Below the pieces are notes generated by a model that saw nothing but the letters and a program-made list of their open reading frames with translations, ran no database searches and was not told the DNA's origin. The position numbers and the translations under genes are program-made. Shown here piece after piece: positions 56,406 to 64,000 of a stretch of 64,000 nucleotides of DNA (positions are counted from its first letter, which is position 1; each line of letters begins with the position of its first letter). Source of the stretch: Hydrogenophaga pseudoflava (GTDB taxonomy: Bacteria > Pseudomonadota > Gammaproteobacteria > Burkholderiales > Burkholderiaceae_C); the NCBI RefSeq assembly GCF_031020795.1, contig NZ_JAVHJP010000004.1, positions 192,073-256,072 on the forward strand, given 5' to 3'.

Positions 56406-57089
56406 ATGAAGACCCCGCACCACCTTTCTTTCGCCCGTGGCCTGCTCGCTGTTGCCGCAGTGGCCTGCATGGGCACCGCCTCGGCGGCCGATGTGGTCGT
56501 GACCGTCGGGACCACCCCCCCGACCGCGCCGACCACTTCGCCATCGGCCCGCCAGCAGGAACTCGTCATGCAGCTGGCCAAGGCGGACCTCAGCAAGCAG
56601 GGCATCACCGAGCCGACCACCGAGCAGATGGCCCTGGCGGCGAGCAATGTGCAGGCGCTGCGCGACAAGGGCATGGGCTGGGGCGCGATCGCCAACAGCC
56701 TGGGCCTGCGCCTGGGGGCGGTGGTCAGTGCCGCCAAGCGCGCCGACCAGGCCGAGAAGGACGCCCTGCGCAAGACCAAAACCCCACGTGACACTGTGAC
56801 CACCGAGACGCCGGACCAGACCACCGTGGGTGTGGCGCTGGGCCGGCCAGCCGATGCGGGCAAGGGCCGCAGCGACGGCGCCGGTAATTCGGGCGGCGGC
56901 AAGGGCGGTGGCAGCGCCAGCGGCGGCGGCAACAACGGCGGCGGCCAGGGTGGCGGCAATGCCGGCAACGGTGGCGGCGGCAAGGGTGGCAGCAACGCCG
57001 GTGGCAACGGTGGCGGCAATGGTGGCGGCAACGGCGGCGGCAACGGCGGCGGCAACGGCGGCGGCAACGGCGGCCGCGGCAAGAACTGA
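56406..57089 (+). CDS. Secreted protein with Gly/Asn-rich repeat tail
   Basis: 227 aa. Signal peptide (cut near TASAAD). The central part (about 50-125) is helical and has GMGWGAIANSLGLRLGAVVSAAKRADQAEKD, like short motifs found in other proteobacterial small exported proteins. From about residue 160 to the end it consists of GGGN/GGGK-type repeats (NGGGNGGGNGGG and similar) ending in RGKN. The tail is disordered and possibly adhesive or matrix-forming. No family function known. Confidence 0.7.
   Translation: MKTPHHLSFARGLLAVAAVACMGTASAADVVVTVGTTPPTAPTTSPSARQQELVMQLAKADLSKQGITEPTTEQMALAASNVQALRDKGMGWGAIANSLGLRLGAVVSAAKRADQAEKDALRKTKTPRDTVTTETPDQTTVGVALGRPADAGKGRSDGAGNSGGGKGGGSASGGGNNGGGQGGGNAGNGGGGKGGSNAGGNGGGNGGGNGGGNGGGNGGGNGGRGKN
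57000..57080 (+). repeat. 12-base tandem repeat coding for GGGN units
   Basis: Seven or so near-identical copies of a 12-mer of the form GGCGGCAACGGC or GGTGGCAATGGT. The most 3' copies are nearly perfect, so slippage could change tail length. Confidence 0.7.
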
Positions 57090-57110
57090 CCCCCTCGGCG
57101 GGCCGGCTGC

Positions 57111-57902
57111 TCAGCGCAGCAGTTCGGCCTGCAGCACGCCGCCGGTCATGAAGCCCTGCGGCACCTTCTCCTCGCGCTCGAACTTCACCAGGCCCTGGCC
57201 TCTGCAATACCACTCGCGGCTGATCAGCGGCACGTCGGTGAAGCCGTTCACCGGGTCGGTGTAGAGGTTCAGCCGGGCCTGGCCCACCACCCGCAGGCAG
57301 GGCCGGTGCTCGCTGCCGTCGGCCAGGGTCACCACGTCGTCCACCGCCTCGATGCGCCAGGTCATCTGGGCCTTGTGCGTGTGCTTCAGGTCGCGCGGGT
57401 GTTCGTTCCTGCGTTGCAAAAGGTAAGGCACGGTGACCGTGGTCCACTCCGTGCCCACCTGGTAGGGCGCCTTGAGCACCCAGACCGGTTCCGCGTCGGG
57501 GGTCGGTTCGCTGTCGATGTCCGTGCGGATGGCGACGCGGCGCACCCCTTGGTCATCGGCCTTCAGGTAGTAGCTCACGCCGGCCGAGTGGTGTCGCACA
57601 GCGACCGGCTGCTCCTCGAACACCGCAGGTTCGTCGACGCGCATCAACCATTCTTCGGCCTCGCGCGGCTCGTCCATCCGGTAGATCACGGCCAGCGTCT
57701 GCTCGGCGCCGACACGCAGCGGAAACCACTCGTTGCCCAGATCACGACCCGAGCAGCCCGACAACATCAGCAGCGCCGCGACGGTAGGCGCCAGCCACCA
57801 GTCGTCCCGTGGAACCGGCTTTGCCGGGCCACAGGGACGGTCCCCCTCCCGCCGAAGGCGAGAGAGGGGGAAGACGCGAAGCGGCGCAGGGGGTGTCATC
57901 AT
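57111..57902 (-). CDS. Putative lipoprotein, last gene of extended pqq operon
   Basis: 263 aa; start overlaps the upstream stop (ATGA at 57899-57902). A lipobox LMLSGC lies unusually far in (Cys about residue 50), because residues about 4-32 are encoded by a dispersed repeat. The mature domain (FPLRVGAEQTLAVIYRMDEP..., HPRDLKHTHKAQMTWRIEAVDD) is beta-rich; no family recognised. It is the final gene after the ExbB/ExbD-like pair and is likely an outer-membrane or periplasmic partner of that module. Confidence 0.65.
   Translation of the reverse strand: MMTPPAPLRVFPLSRLRREGDRPCGPAKPVPRDDWWLAPTVAALLMLSGCSGRDLGNEWFPLRVGAEQTLAVIYRMDEPREAEEWLMRVDEPAVFEEQPVAVRHHSAGVSYYLKADDQGVRRVAIRTDIDSEPTPDAEPVWVLKAPYQVGTEWTTVTVPYLLQRRNEHPRDLKHTHKAQMTWRIEAVDDVVTLADGSEHRPCLRVVGQARLNLYTDPVNGFTDVPLISREWYCRGQGLVKFEREEKVPQGFMTGGVLQAELLR
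57809..57893. repeat. Dispersed GC-rich repeat, family 1 (copy E), inside a gene
   Basis: Inverse copy of 33674-33743. It is in frame within the 5' end of the lipoprotein gene, supplying about 28 codons before the signal peptide core. The other copies are intergenic. Confidence 0.78.
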
Positions 57903-58423
57903 TTCTCAGGCAGCTGCGCGCGTGGCAAATCTCTGAGCTTGATCTCGACCTTGTCGTTGGCGGCGGGGCGCAACCACGCCAGACCACCCTGGCCGCGCCG
58001 CGGCTCGGTCTCGCCGAGCTGCGTGTTGCCGTCGCGCGCTTTCTTGATGCCGTCACCCAGGATGCGGTGCAGGTCCTTTTCGTAGGGCAGTTTGAATTGG
58101 CGCGGCATCGCCAGCGGTGCGTCGTCCTTCATGGGGTGTACCCAGAGAAAGATCGCCCCTTCGTGGCCGCGCCCCGGGCTGGGTTCGTCGAACACGGCCG
58201 ACAGCAGCACGAACTGGCGTGGCAGCTCGTCCTCGGCCGGCCAGCCGGCCAGGCCGCGGAAGGTCTGGAACGAGAACACATAGAAGCCGCTGACCAGCAC
58301 GACCAGCGAGGCCTTGAGGCCCCAGTGCCAGCGCGTGCCCAGGCACAGGACCAGCAGCAGGAAGGCCAGCAGCGCGTAGACGATGGCCAGCAGCAGCAAC
58401 TGGGAAGAGACGGCAGGAATCAT
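57899..58423 (-). CDS. Inner-membrane protein of unknown function
   Basis: 174 aa. Two hydrophobic helices (about 6-28 and 36-54) followed by a soluble domain of about 120 residues with FRGLAGWPAEDELPRQFVLLSAVFDEPS and HEGAIFLWVHPMKDD. No recognised family. It lies 22 bp after the ExbD-like gene and overlaps the next gene by ATGA, so it is part of the same operon. Probably a membrane partner of the ExbB/ExbD-like complex. Confidence 0.68.
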   Translation of the reverse strand: MIPAVSSQLLLLAIVYALLAFLLLVLCLGTRWHWGLKASLVVLVSGFYVFSFQTFRGLAGWPAEDELPRQFVLLSAVFDEPSPGRGHEGAIFLWVHPMKDDAPLAMPRQFKLPYEKDLHRILGDGIKKARDGNTQLGETEPRRGQGGLAWLRPAANDKVEIKLRDLPRAQLPEK

Positions 58424-58445
58424 GGTTCTTGTTGTGTGTGGGAGG

Positions 58446-59057
58446 TCAGAGCCCGGCGCGCTGCACGATGGTCTTGGGCGAAGTCGAGAGCGCCAGCACC
58501 TGTCCCGTCTCGTCCAGCGTGAAGCGCACCAGGGTGCGCTCGTCGCCCTTGCGGGGAATCTGCTGGGTGCCGGTGTAGACGATCTCCGCCTGCGGGTTGA
58601 CCTTCACCACGGCCACTGTCACGTCCACCGGCTGCTGGTCGCCGCTGTCGTAGTAGTGGGCGTTCACCACGTACTCGCCCGGCACGATGCCACGCAGGGT
58701 CACGATCTCCTGGCGGATCGCGCTGGTGATCAGCTTGCCGTTGACCAGCACGCTGTTGTTCTTGGCGCCCCTGTCGTCGCGGTCCAGGTGCAGCATGCCT
58801 GCGTCGCGCTGGCGGAACCACAGCGTCTTGCCGCCGGGTTCGAGCACCCAGGTGTCCACGTCGTTGGGGTTGTTGTCGGGCCACGAAACCGTGACCATGA
58901 ATTCGGCCTTGGCGGGCACGTCGCCCGCCTTGCGCGCCTGCGGGTTGAAGGCCAGGATGGCGATCACGAAACAGAAGACGAAGGCGATCAGCATGTTGAA
59001 CAACATGTCGTAGAACGGATCGGCCTCGGTGTCACGGACCGGCCGGCCGATCGCCAT
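58446..59057 (-). CDS. ExbD/TolR-like protein with DUF2135-like periplasmic domain
   Basis: 203 aa. A single membrane helix (about 17-38) follows a short cytoplasmic start; Asp17 in DPFYDMLFNMLIAF is placed like the proton-carrying Asp of ExbD/TolR. The remaining 160 residues are a periplasmic beta-sandwich with PNDVDTWVLEPGGKTLWF and VPGEYVVNAHYYD, a pattern seen in DUF2135/YfaP-like domains, and not the usual ExbD domain. It overlaps the ExbB-like gene by 26 bp. Confidence 0.68.
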   Translation of the reverse strand: MAIGRPVRDTEADPFYDMLFNMLIAFVFCFVIAILAFNPQARKAGDVPAKAEFMVTVSWPDNNPNDVDTWVLEPGGKTLWFRQRDAGMLHLDRDDRGAKNNSVLVNGKLITSAIRQEIVTLRGIVPGEYVVNAHYYDSGDQQPVDVTVAVVKVNPQAEIVYTGTQQIPRKGDERTLVRFTLDETGQVLALSTSPKTIVQRAGL

Positions 59058-59763
59058 CGTGTCCTCCAGGAGCGGCCTTCAGCGACAGGGCCAGCGCGTC
59101 GGCCACCAGCGCGTCGGCAAAGCGGTCCAGCCGCATCAGCTGCAGGCCCAGCAGGATGTTGCCGGTCAGGCCGGTGACGGTGGTCAGCAGCGCGATGCCC
59201 AGTCCTCCGGTCAGGCTCTTGAGCAGCTGCGCGCTCTGGCTGGGGTCGAAGCTGTCCATCCGGCCCAGCTGCAGCGCGAGGATGGAAAAGCCGATCACCT
59301 TGCCCAGCAGGCCCAGCTTCAGCTGGATGCCGTTGAGCCACCAGGCCATCTCGTGCGGGCCGTGCGCGCGCTCGCCCAGCACCTGCAGCCAGGACGCCCG
59401 GTCGGCACCGGGCTGTCCGGTGCCCTGCAGGAACTCGCTGCTCCAGCCCTGCGCCCGACCCGCGTCGAGCGCGCTGCGCTGGCGGCCCAGCTCCCAGGCG
59501 CGCTGTCCGGTCCAGAGCGAGCAGCCGATGAACAGCACCACGATCACCAGCGTGAGGTGCGTCGGGTCGGCCTCCACCAGCCGGTGCCAGGCACCCGCCT
59601 GCCACAGCAGCCAGCCCGCGAACACGAGCAGGCCCATGTAGGCCAGCCAGAGCAGGAACAGACCCTGGTCGGCGCGCTCGATGTTCAGCGACGGCCGCGC
59701 CGCGCCGGGCAGGCGCCGCACCAGCAGCGCTCCGAACATGCGGTGGGTGGATGTGGTGCTCAT
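59032..59763 (-). CDS. MotA/TolQ/ExbB-family proton channel protein
   Basis: 243 aa from the ATG at 59763, overlapping the pqqE stop (ATGA). Four hydrophobic segments; the last two include KLGLLGKVIGFSILALQLG and the family signature SLTGGLGIALLTTVTGLTGNILLGLQL with the conserved Thr/Gly track. This is the channel component that couples proton flow to work in the envelope. With the ExbD-like protein it should form a motor complex. It may energise a step linked to PQQ or the quinoprotein, as inferred from its place in the operon. Confidence 0.75.
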   Translation of the reverse strand: MSTTSTHRMFGALLVRRLPGAARPSLNIERADQGLFLLWLAYMGLLVFAGWLLWQAGAWHRLVEADPTHLTLVIVVLFIGCSLWTGQRAWELGRQRSALDAGRAQGWSSEFLQGTGQPGADRASWLQVLGERAHGPHEMAWWLNGIQLKLGLLGKVIGFSILALQLGRMDSFDPSQSAQLLKSLTGGLGIALLTTVTGLTGNILLGLQLMRLDRFADALVADALALSLKAAPGGHDGDRPAGP

Positions 59764-60917
59764 GCGCCCGGATGCAGCGCTCTGGACTCCGCATCGCTGC
59801 GGAACACGATGGGGATGTTGCGGCGTTTGGGCGCGTCGCGCACCACCGCCACCACTTTCTCGTGGTGGGCGGACTTGCTGCACACCGGGTCGGTTTCGGC
59901 CGCGTCGCCGGTGAGCAGGAAGGCCTGGCAGCGGCAGCCGCCGAAGTCCTTGTGGCGCTCGTCGCAGCTGCGGCAGGTGGGCTTCATCCAGGCGTCGCCG
60001 CGGTAGGTGTTGAATGCGTTGCTGCGCTGCCAGATGTCGGCAACCGAAACGTCCTTCACGTTCGGCAGCTGCAGGCCGGGCAGGTCGCGCGCGTTGTGGC
60101 ATGGCATGGCCAGGCCGTCGGGCGCAATGGACAGGAACACCGCGCCCCAGCCGTTCATGCAGGCCTTGGGTCGTTCCTCGAAATAGTCGGGCACCACAAA
60201 GAGCACGCGGCACTTGTGGCCCGAGGTCCTGGCGTCCTGCTCGGCACGGAAGGCGTTGACCTCGGCCTCGGCGATCTGCAGCTCCTCGCGCGTGGGCATG
60301 AGGTGGTCGCGGTTGATCCAGGCCCAGCCGTAGTACTGGGTGTTGGCCAGCTCCAGGTACTCGGCCTCCAGCGCCACGGCCATGTCGATGATCTTGCGCA
60401 CGTGCGGCAGGTTGTGCCGGTGCAGCACGCAGTTCATGACCATCGGCCAGTCGTGCTGCTTGATCAGCTTGGCCACCCGCTGCTTGAGGTCGAAGGTCTT
60501 GGTGTGGCTCAGGAAGTCGTTCAGCTCCTTGGTGGAGTCCTGGAACGACAGCTGCACGTGGTCGAGCCCGGCGTCCTTGAGCTTCTGCGCACGCGCGGGC
60601 GTCAGGCCCACGCCGGAGGTGATGAGGTTGGTGTAGTAGCCCAGGCGGTGGGCTTCCTGCACCAGCTCTTCGAGGTCGTCGCGCAGCAGCGGCTCACCAC
60701 CGGAGAAACCCAGCTGCGCCGCGCCGAGCTTGCGCGCCTGCGTCATCACGTCGACCCACTGCGCGGTGCTGAGCTCGTCGCGCACCTGCGCATGGCTCGT
60801 CGGGTTGTAGCAAAACACGCAGTGCAGCGGGCACTGGTAGGTCAGCTCCGCCAGCAACCACAGAGGCGGGCCGGCGGGGATGGGCGTTGCGCTCAGAAGA
60901 TCAGTCGATCCAGCCAC
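59760..60917 (-). CDS. pqqE: PqqA peptide cyclase (radical SAM) PqqE
   Basis: 385 aa, GTG start at 60917. Radical SAM cluster motif CPLHCVFC (CxxxCxxC) near the start and a C-terminal SPASM domain with multiple Cys (CRSCDERHKDFGGCRC). PqqE forms the Glu-Tyr carbon-carbon cross-link in PqqA. FSGGEPLLRDDL is the SAM-binding GGE motif. The gene overlaps pqqD by 17 bp and is coupled to the ExbB-like gene. Confidence 0.96.
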   Translation of the reverse strand: MAGSTDLLSATPIPAGPPLWLLAELTYQCPLHCVFCYNPTSHAQVRDELSTAQWVDVMTQARKLGAAQLGFSGGEPLLRDDLEELVQEAHRLGYYTNLITSGVGLTPARAQKLKDAGLDHVQLSFQDSTKELNDFLSHTKTFDLKQRVAKLIKQHDWPMVMNCVLHRHNLPHVRKIIDMAVALEAEYLELANTQYYGWAWINRDHLMPTREELQIAEAEVNAFRAEQDARTSGHKCRVLFVVPDYFEERPKACMNGWGAVFLSIAPDGLAMPCHNARDLPGLQLPNVKDVSVADIWQRSNAFNTYRGDAWMKPTCRSCDERHKDFGGCRCQAFLLTGDAAETDPVCSKSAHHEKVVAVVRDAPKRRNIPIVFRSDAESRALHPGA

Positions 60918-61167
60918 GGCGTTGGCCCTCTTCGAGCAGGTTGCGGACTTCCGGGCCGATGCCCTGCGCGTTGAACGCGGCCTCCAGCTCGTTCACGATG
61001 GCGTCCACGGAGCGCTCGCCGTCGCAGCGCTTGAGGATCTCGGCCGCGCTCGGATTGAGCTGCACCATGCCTTCCGGGTAGAGCAGCACCCAGCGCGACT
61101 GCGCTTCTTCGTACTGCAGCCGGAAACGGCGCGAGAGCTTGGGGTGTTCGGGCAGGGAGGGTGTCAT
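60901..61167 (-). CDS. pqqD: PQQ biosynthesis peptide chaperone PqqD
   Basis: 88 aa from the ATG at 61167 (overlap with the pqqC stop as ATGA). RiPP recognition element: [38 protein letters not shown], then [28 protein letters not shown]. Binds PqqA and presents it to PqqE. Confidence 0.94.
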   Translation of the reverse strand: MTPSLPEHPKLSRRFRLQYEEAQSRWVLLYPEGMVQLNPSAAEILKRCDGERSVDAIVNELEAAFNAQGIGPEVRNLLEEGQRRGWID

Positions 61168-61895
61168 TGACACGCCTTTTCAATCGCGTCGAGCATGGTC
61201 CACAGAATGTCCAGCTTGAACTGCAGGATGTCCAGCGCGTGGTACTGCTGCTCGCGGCTCTGGAAGTGCGCCAGCGTCACGCGCAGGCCGTGTTCCACGT
61301 CGCGGCTGGCCAGCGGGATGCGGCTGCGGAAGTAGGCCAGGCCATTGGATTCGATCCAGGGATAGTGGGTCGGCCAGGTGGCCAGGCGGTCCTTGTGGAT
61401 CTGCGGTGCGAACATCTCGGTGAGCGACGAACACACCGCTTCCTGCCAGGGCGCGGTGGCGGCGAAATGCACATAGGCATCGCAGGCGAAGCGCACCGCG
61501 GGCACCACGTGCTGCAGCGACCACAGTTCCTCGCGCGAGATGCCCACAGCCTCGCCCAGGCGTGTCCAGGCCTCGATGCCGCCGGCGGCCGAGCCCTGGT
61601 GGTCGCCGTGTCCGTCGTGGTCGAGGATGCGCTCCACCCACAGGCGGCGGTGCTCGCGGTCGGGCATGTTGGCCAGGATGGCGGCGTCCTTGCGCGGGAT
61701 GCAGATCTGGTAGTAGAAGCGGTTGGCCACCCAGCAGCGGATTTCATCGGGCGTGCAGCCGCCCGAGTTCATGCGCACGTTGAACGGGTGGTGGATGTGG
61801 TAGCTGCGGCCCTTGTCGCGCAGCTGGGCCTCGAACTCTTCGGCGCTCCAGGCCGGCAGGCCTGCGTGGGGTCGGGGGTGGCGGGCGATCTCCAT
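61164..61895 (-). CDS. pqqC: Pyrroloquinoline-quinone synthase PqqC
   Basis: 243 aa all-helical oxidase: [72 protein letters not shown] and [25 protein letters not shown]. Catalyses the final oxygen-dependent ring closure and oxidation to PQQ without a metal. Coupled to pqqD; pqqB ends 7 bp upstream. Confidence 0.96.
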   Translation of the reverse strand: MEIARHPRPHAGLPAWSAEEFEAQLRDKGRSYHIHHPFNVRMNSGGCTPDEIRCWVANRFYYQICIPRKDAAILANMPDREHRRLWVERILDHDGHGDHQGSAAGGIEAWTRLGEAVGISREELWSLQHVVPAVRFACDAYVHFAATAPWQEAVCSSLTEMFAPQIHKDRLATWPTHYPWIESNGLAYFRSRIPLASRDVEHGLRVTLAHFQSREQQYHALDILQFKLDILWTMLDAIEKACQ

Positions 61896-61902
61896 GGCGT
61901 GC

Positions 61903-62820
61903 TCAGAAAGAAATGTCCATGCCGTCGTGGGACACCTCGATGCCGTGCTGCGTCAGCAGCGCGCGTTCGGGCGAGTCTTCCACCAGCATGGGGTTGGTGT
62001 TGTTGATGTGGATGAGAACCTTGCGCACGCCCGCAGGCAGGCGGTCCAGCTGTTCGATCATGCCGCCCGGGCCGCTTTGCGGCAGGTGCCCCATGTCGAG
62101 CGCGGCCTTGGGCGAGAGGCCCAGGCGCTGCATTTCGTCGTGGGTCCAGAAGGTGCCGTCGACCAGCACCACCGCGCAGCCGCTCATGAGGTCGATCAGC
62201 TCGTCGGTGACCTCGGCCAGGCCAGGCGCGTAGAAAGCCTTGGCATCGGTGGCGGGGTTGGTGATCAGCAGGCCGATGTTGTCGCCCGGGCGGGGGTTGC
62301 CACGGAAAGGCGAGTACGGCGGCGGCTTGGACGAGAGCGAGACGGTGTGCAGCCGCAGGCCGGGCAGGGCGGCGATGTGCACCGCACTGCCGTCGATGGG
62401 CAGTTCCTGGCGCGCCGTGTCGCAGTAGTGCGAGAGGATGCCGGTGATCGGGAAGCCGCTGCCGATGTCGGAGAAGACCTCGGGCGTGGCCAGCAGCGGC
62501 AGCGGCGTCTTGCGCTCGCGCAGCATCAGCAGGCCGGTGACGTGGTCGATCTGCGCGTCCATCAGCAGCACGGCGGCGATGCCGCTGTCGCGGATGGCTC
62601 GGCCCGGTTGCAGCTCGGGGTTGTCGCGGATCTGGGTGAGGATGTCGGGCGAGGCGTTGACCAGCAGCCAGTCCTGGCCGTTGTCACTCACCGCGATCGA
62701 CGACTGGGTGCGTGCGCGGGCCTTGAGCGTGCCGCTGCGCAGGCCGCTGCAGTTGGGGCAGTTGCAGTTCCACTGCGGGAAGCCGCCACCGGCGGAGGAA
62801 CCAAGAACGCGGATGCGCAT
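61903..62820 (-). CDS. pqqB: PQQ biosynthesis MBL-fold protein PqqB
   Basis: 305 aa. Starts [26 protein letters not shown] (CxCxxC zinc site), then [49 protein letters not shown] and [15 protein letters not shown], all typical of PqqB. It is a metallo-beta-lactamase-fold hydroxylase acting on an intermediate with two tyrosine-derived rings. It is 71 bp after pqqA, separated by a terminator. Confidence 0.95.
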   Translation of the reverse strand: MRIRVLGSSAGGGFPQWNCNCPNCSGLRSGTLKARARTQSSIAVSDNGQDWLLVNASPDILTQIRDNPELQPGRAIRDSGIAAVLLMDAQIDHVTGLLMLRERKTPLPLLATPEVFSDIGSGFPITGILSHYCDTARQELPIDGSAVHIAALPGLRLHTVSLSSKPPPYSPFRGNPRPGDNIGLLITNPATDAKAFYAPGLAEVTDELIDLMSGCAVVLVDGTFWTHDEMQRLGLSPKAALDMGHLPQSGPGGMIEQLDRLPAGVRKVLIHINNTNPMLVEDSPERALLTQHGIEVSHDGMDISF

Positions 62821-62833
62821 AGACTGGATTGGG

Positions 62834-62870
62834 AAAAAAAAGGCGCACGTGTGCGAACACCCGTGCGCCT
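62834..62870 (-). terminator. Intrinsic terminator between pqqA and pqqB
   Basis: Read on the minus strand, AGGCGCACG-(12-base loop)-CGTGCGCCT is followed directly by eight T. This fits a Rho-independent terminator or attenuator. It would make pqqA message exceed that of pqqBCDE. Confidence 0.85.
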
Positions 62871-62891
62871 GAGTTCGCTCGTCGCCGGTGG

Positions 62892-62966
62892 TCAGCGGTT
62901 GGCGATGTACATCGTGATTTCAAAACCGAAACGCAGGTCGGTGAAGGCGGGAGTGGTCCACTGCAT
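62892..62966 (-). CDS. pqqA: PQQ precursor peptide PqqA
   Basis: 24 aa, too short for most gene finders. The peptide begins [14 protein letters not shown] and holds Glu16-Ile-Thr-Met-Tyr20, the Glu and Tyr that become PQQ, ending IANR. GGAGA precedes the ATG at a good distance. It is the first gene of the pqq operon and is followed by a terminator. No pqqF-type protease is in this window. Confidence 0.96.
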   Translation of the reverse strand: MQWTTPAFTDLRFGFEITMYIANR

Positions 62967-63043
62967 GTCTTGTCTCCAGAAAAAGGTTGGCATGAATCGT
63001 GACTGCTGACCTGCCTGCACTGTTGCAGTCCAAGCCGCACCCG

Positions 63044-64000
63044 ATGATCAGCAAAAACGATGCCACCGCACAAGCTCCCTGGCGACGCCAGTGCGACCTC
63101 GGGCTGGCGGCGCCACATCGCATGGCCTGGCACCTTGGGGGAAACCCTGAGGGCGACCCCTGGCTGCTGCTGCACGGCGGGCCGGGCAGTGGCGCGAACG
63201 CAGGCCTGCTGGCGCCACTGGATCTGTCGAGGCACCGCGCCATCGCGCCCGACCAGCGCGGCAGCGGCGCCAGCCGCCCGCGTGGCAGCACCCTGCGCAA
63301 CCACACGGCGGCGCTGGTGTCCGACCTCGAATCCCTGCGGCGGCACCTGGGGCTGGAGCGCTGGTCGCTGTTGGCCGGCTCTTGGGGGACGGTGCTCGCG
63401 CTGGCCTATGCACAGGCGCATCCCCAACGGGTGCAGCGGCTCGTGCTGCGCGGGGCCTTCGCGCTGTCGCGGCGGGAGATCGGGGATCTGTTGCAGGGGC
63501 GCGCATCAGGGAAGACCCTGAGTGCGCCGCGGGCCTTCTGGCCGGTGTCGCGCGGCGTGGCACTGTCCGCCTTGCTGGCCCGTCTGCGTCAGTTGCTCCA
63601 AACCGGTACACCCGCTGTTGCAGCCCTGCGCGCAGCGCGGCGCTGGGCGTTGCTCGAGTCGCGCGCCGCGGCCCGGGGCCAGTGGCGCGCGTTGCTGGGG
63701 GTCGAGGGGGCAGAGGCGGCCGGACTCCGTGCGGTCTGGGCGGGACAGCGGCGCCGCGAGCGGCGGCTGAGCGCCGGGTTCCGGCACAGGGGCGACCGCA
63801 TCGACCCCACGGACAGGGCGCTGCTGCGCAAGTTCCGCATCCAGTCGCACTACCTGCTGCGGCGCGGCTTTGTGCGGCCGGGCGGGCTGGACTGTGCGGT
63901 GCGGGCGGTGGCGCTGGCGGGCGTGCCGGTGGACTGGGTGCATGGTGCGTTCGACGCCGTGTGTCCGCCGCAGAACAGCCGGCGCTGGCAGGCGCAGATG
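63044..64000 (+). CDS. Alpha/beta hydrolase, proline iminopeptidase-like (S33), partial
   Basis: The ATG at 63044 opens an ORF that continues to the window's right edge (319 codons visible). HGGPGSG (oxyanion loop) and AGSWG (nucleophile Ser elbow, G-x-S-x-G) match the proline iminopeptidase family, and SHYLLRRGF with [14 protein letters not shown] near the visible end holds the expected Asp; the catalytic His would lie beyond. Divergent from pqqA with a 77-bp intergenic interval. A peptidase next to pqqA could take part in trimming the precursor, but nothing in the sequence shows this. Confidence 0.75.
   Translation, partial: MISKNDATAQAPWRRQCDLGLAAPHRMAWHLGGNPEGDPWLLLHGGPGSGANAGLLAPLDLSRHRAIAPDQRGSGASRPRGSTLRNHTAALVSDLESLRRHLGLERWSLLAGSWGTVLALAYAQAHPQRVQRLVLRGAFALSRREIGDLLQGRASGKTLSAPRAFWPVSRGVALSALLARLRQLLQTGTPAVAALRAARRWALLESRAAARGQWRALLGVEGAEAAGLRAVWAGQRRRERRLSAGFRHRGDRIDPTDRALLRKFRIQSHYLLRRGFVRPGGLDCAVRAVALAGVPVDWVHGAFDAVCPPQNSRRWQAQM

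Noticed and set aside
57000-57080. CRISPR-like array
   Set aside because: The units are 12 bp, in frame, contiguous and code for GGGN; there are no spacers.
57899-59763. Zorya-like anti-phage system because of the MotA-type channel
   Set aside because: No OmpA-type ZorB, helicase or nuclease gene is adjacent, and the genes are coupled to pqqE.
62968-63043. Sigma-54 promoter before pqqA
   Set aside because: No GG-N10-GC arrangement was found on the minus strand; only a short CTGCA/TGCAG repeat is visible.

Overview
The window is a gene-dense, GC-rich chromosomal segment. Its gene content points to a betaproteobacterium of the order Burkholderiales, probably near Comamonadaceae/Hydrogenophaga. 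The grounds are two TctC/Bug-type binding proteins, a pyrG-kdsA-eno-ftsB run, GTG starts, ATGA-coupled operons and PQQ-linked alcohol oxidation. This is inference from gene content; no 16S or tRNA gene is present. No stretch above about 270 bases lacks a gene, and I saw no insertion sequence, prophage, CRISPR array or plasmid origin.

Region by region. (1) 1-8765, minus strand: a surface-polysaccharide operon read from ugd through a lipidated GDSL autotransporter and four glycosyltransferases to rfbB and rfbD; rfbD runs off the left edge. (2) 8851-20487: mostly housekeeping genes (AEC transporter, a Bug protein coupled to xerD, BCS1-like AAA protein, DUF1439, DUF3297, dbpA, a coupled two-kinase signalling pair, DUF455, gamma carbonic anhydrase, Hsp33). 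(3) 20489-26843, minus strand: pyrG, kdsA, DUF1330, eno, ftsB, a NadR-like kinase and an AGE epimerase. (4) 26959-30013: a lipoprotein, coaBC and a metallo-hydrolase preceded by a perfect 32-bp palindrome. (5) 30100-37241: oxyanion uptake, with tungstate tupBCA and its divergent regulator next to molybdate modABC and divergent modE. (6) 37471-63043: an alcohol-oxidation region with an ExaC-type aldehyde dehydrogenase, a two-component system, a PqqU-like TonB receptor, the PQQ-associated ABC/beta-propeller/SoxYZ-like/SoxH-like set, a PQQ alcohol dehydrogenase with the extra Asp typical of lanthanide enzymes, cytochrome c, and pqqABCDE. The pqq operon continues into an ExbB-like/ExbD-like membrane module. 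A divergent S33 peptidase-like gene runs off the right edge.

How the parts fit: pqqABCDE makes the cofactor, the TonB receptor may recapture it, the periplasmic quinoprotein oxidises an alcohol and passes electrons to cytochrome c, and the cytoplasmic aldehyde dehydrogenase oxidises the aldehyde. Five of the transcription units in this pathway have sequences matching the sigma-54 (-24/-12) promoter. The quinoprotein and aldehyde dehydrogenase promoters share the 14-mer TGGCACGGATGTTG, and TGAAC-type half-sites lie about 75-130 bp upstream of the plus-strand ones. This suggests one scattered RpoN regulon controlled by an activator not encoded here. The least explained part is the ExbB/ExbD-like module translationally coupled to pqqE.

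Two related families of about 70-85 bp GC-rich dispersed repeats sit at gene 3' ends. One copy has become the coding sequence for the N-terminus of a lipoprotein.
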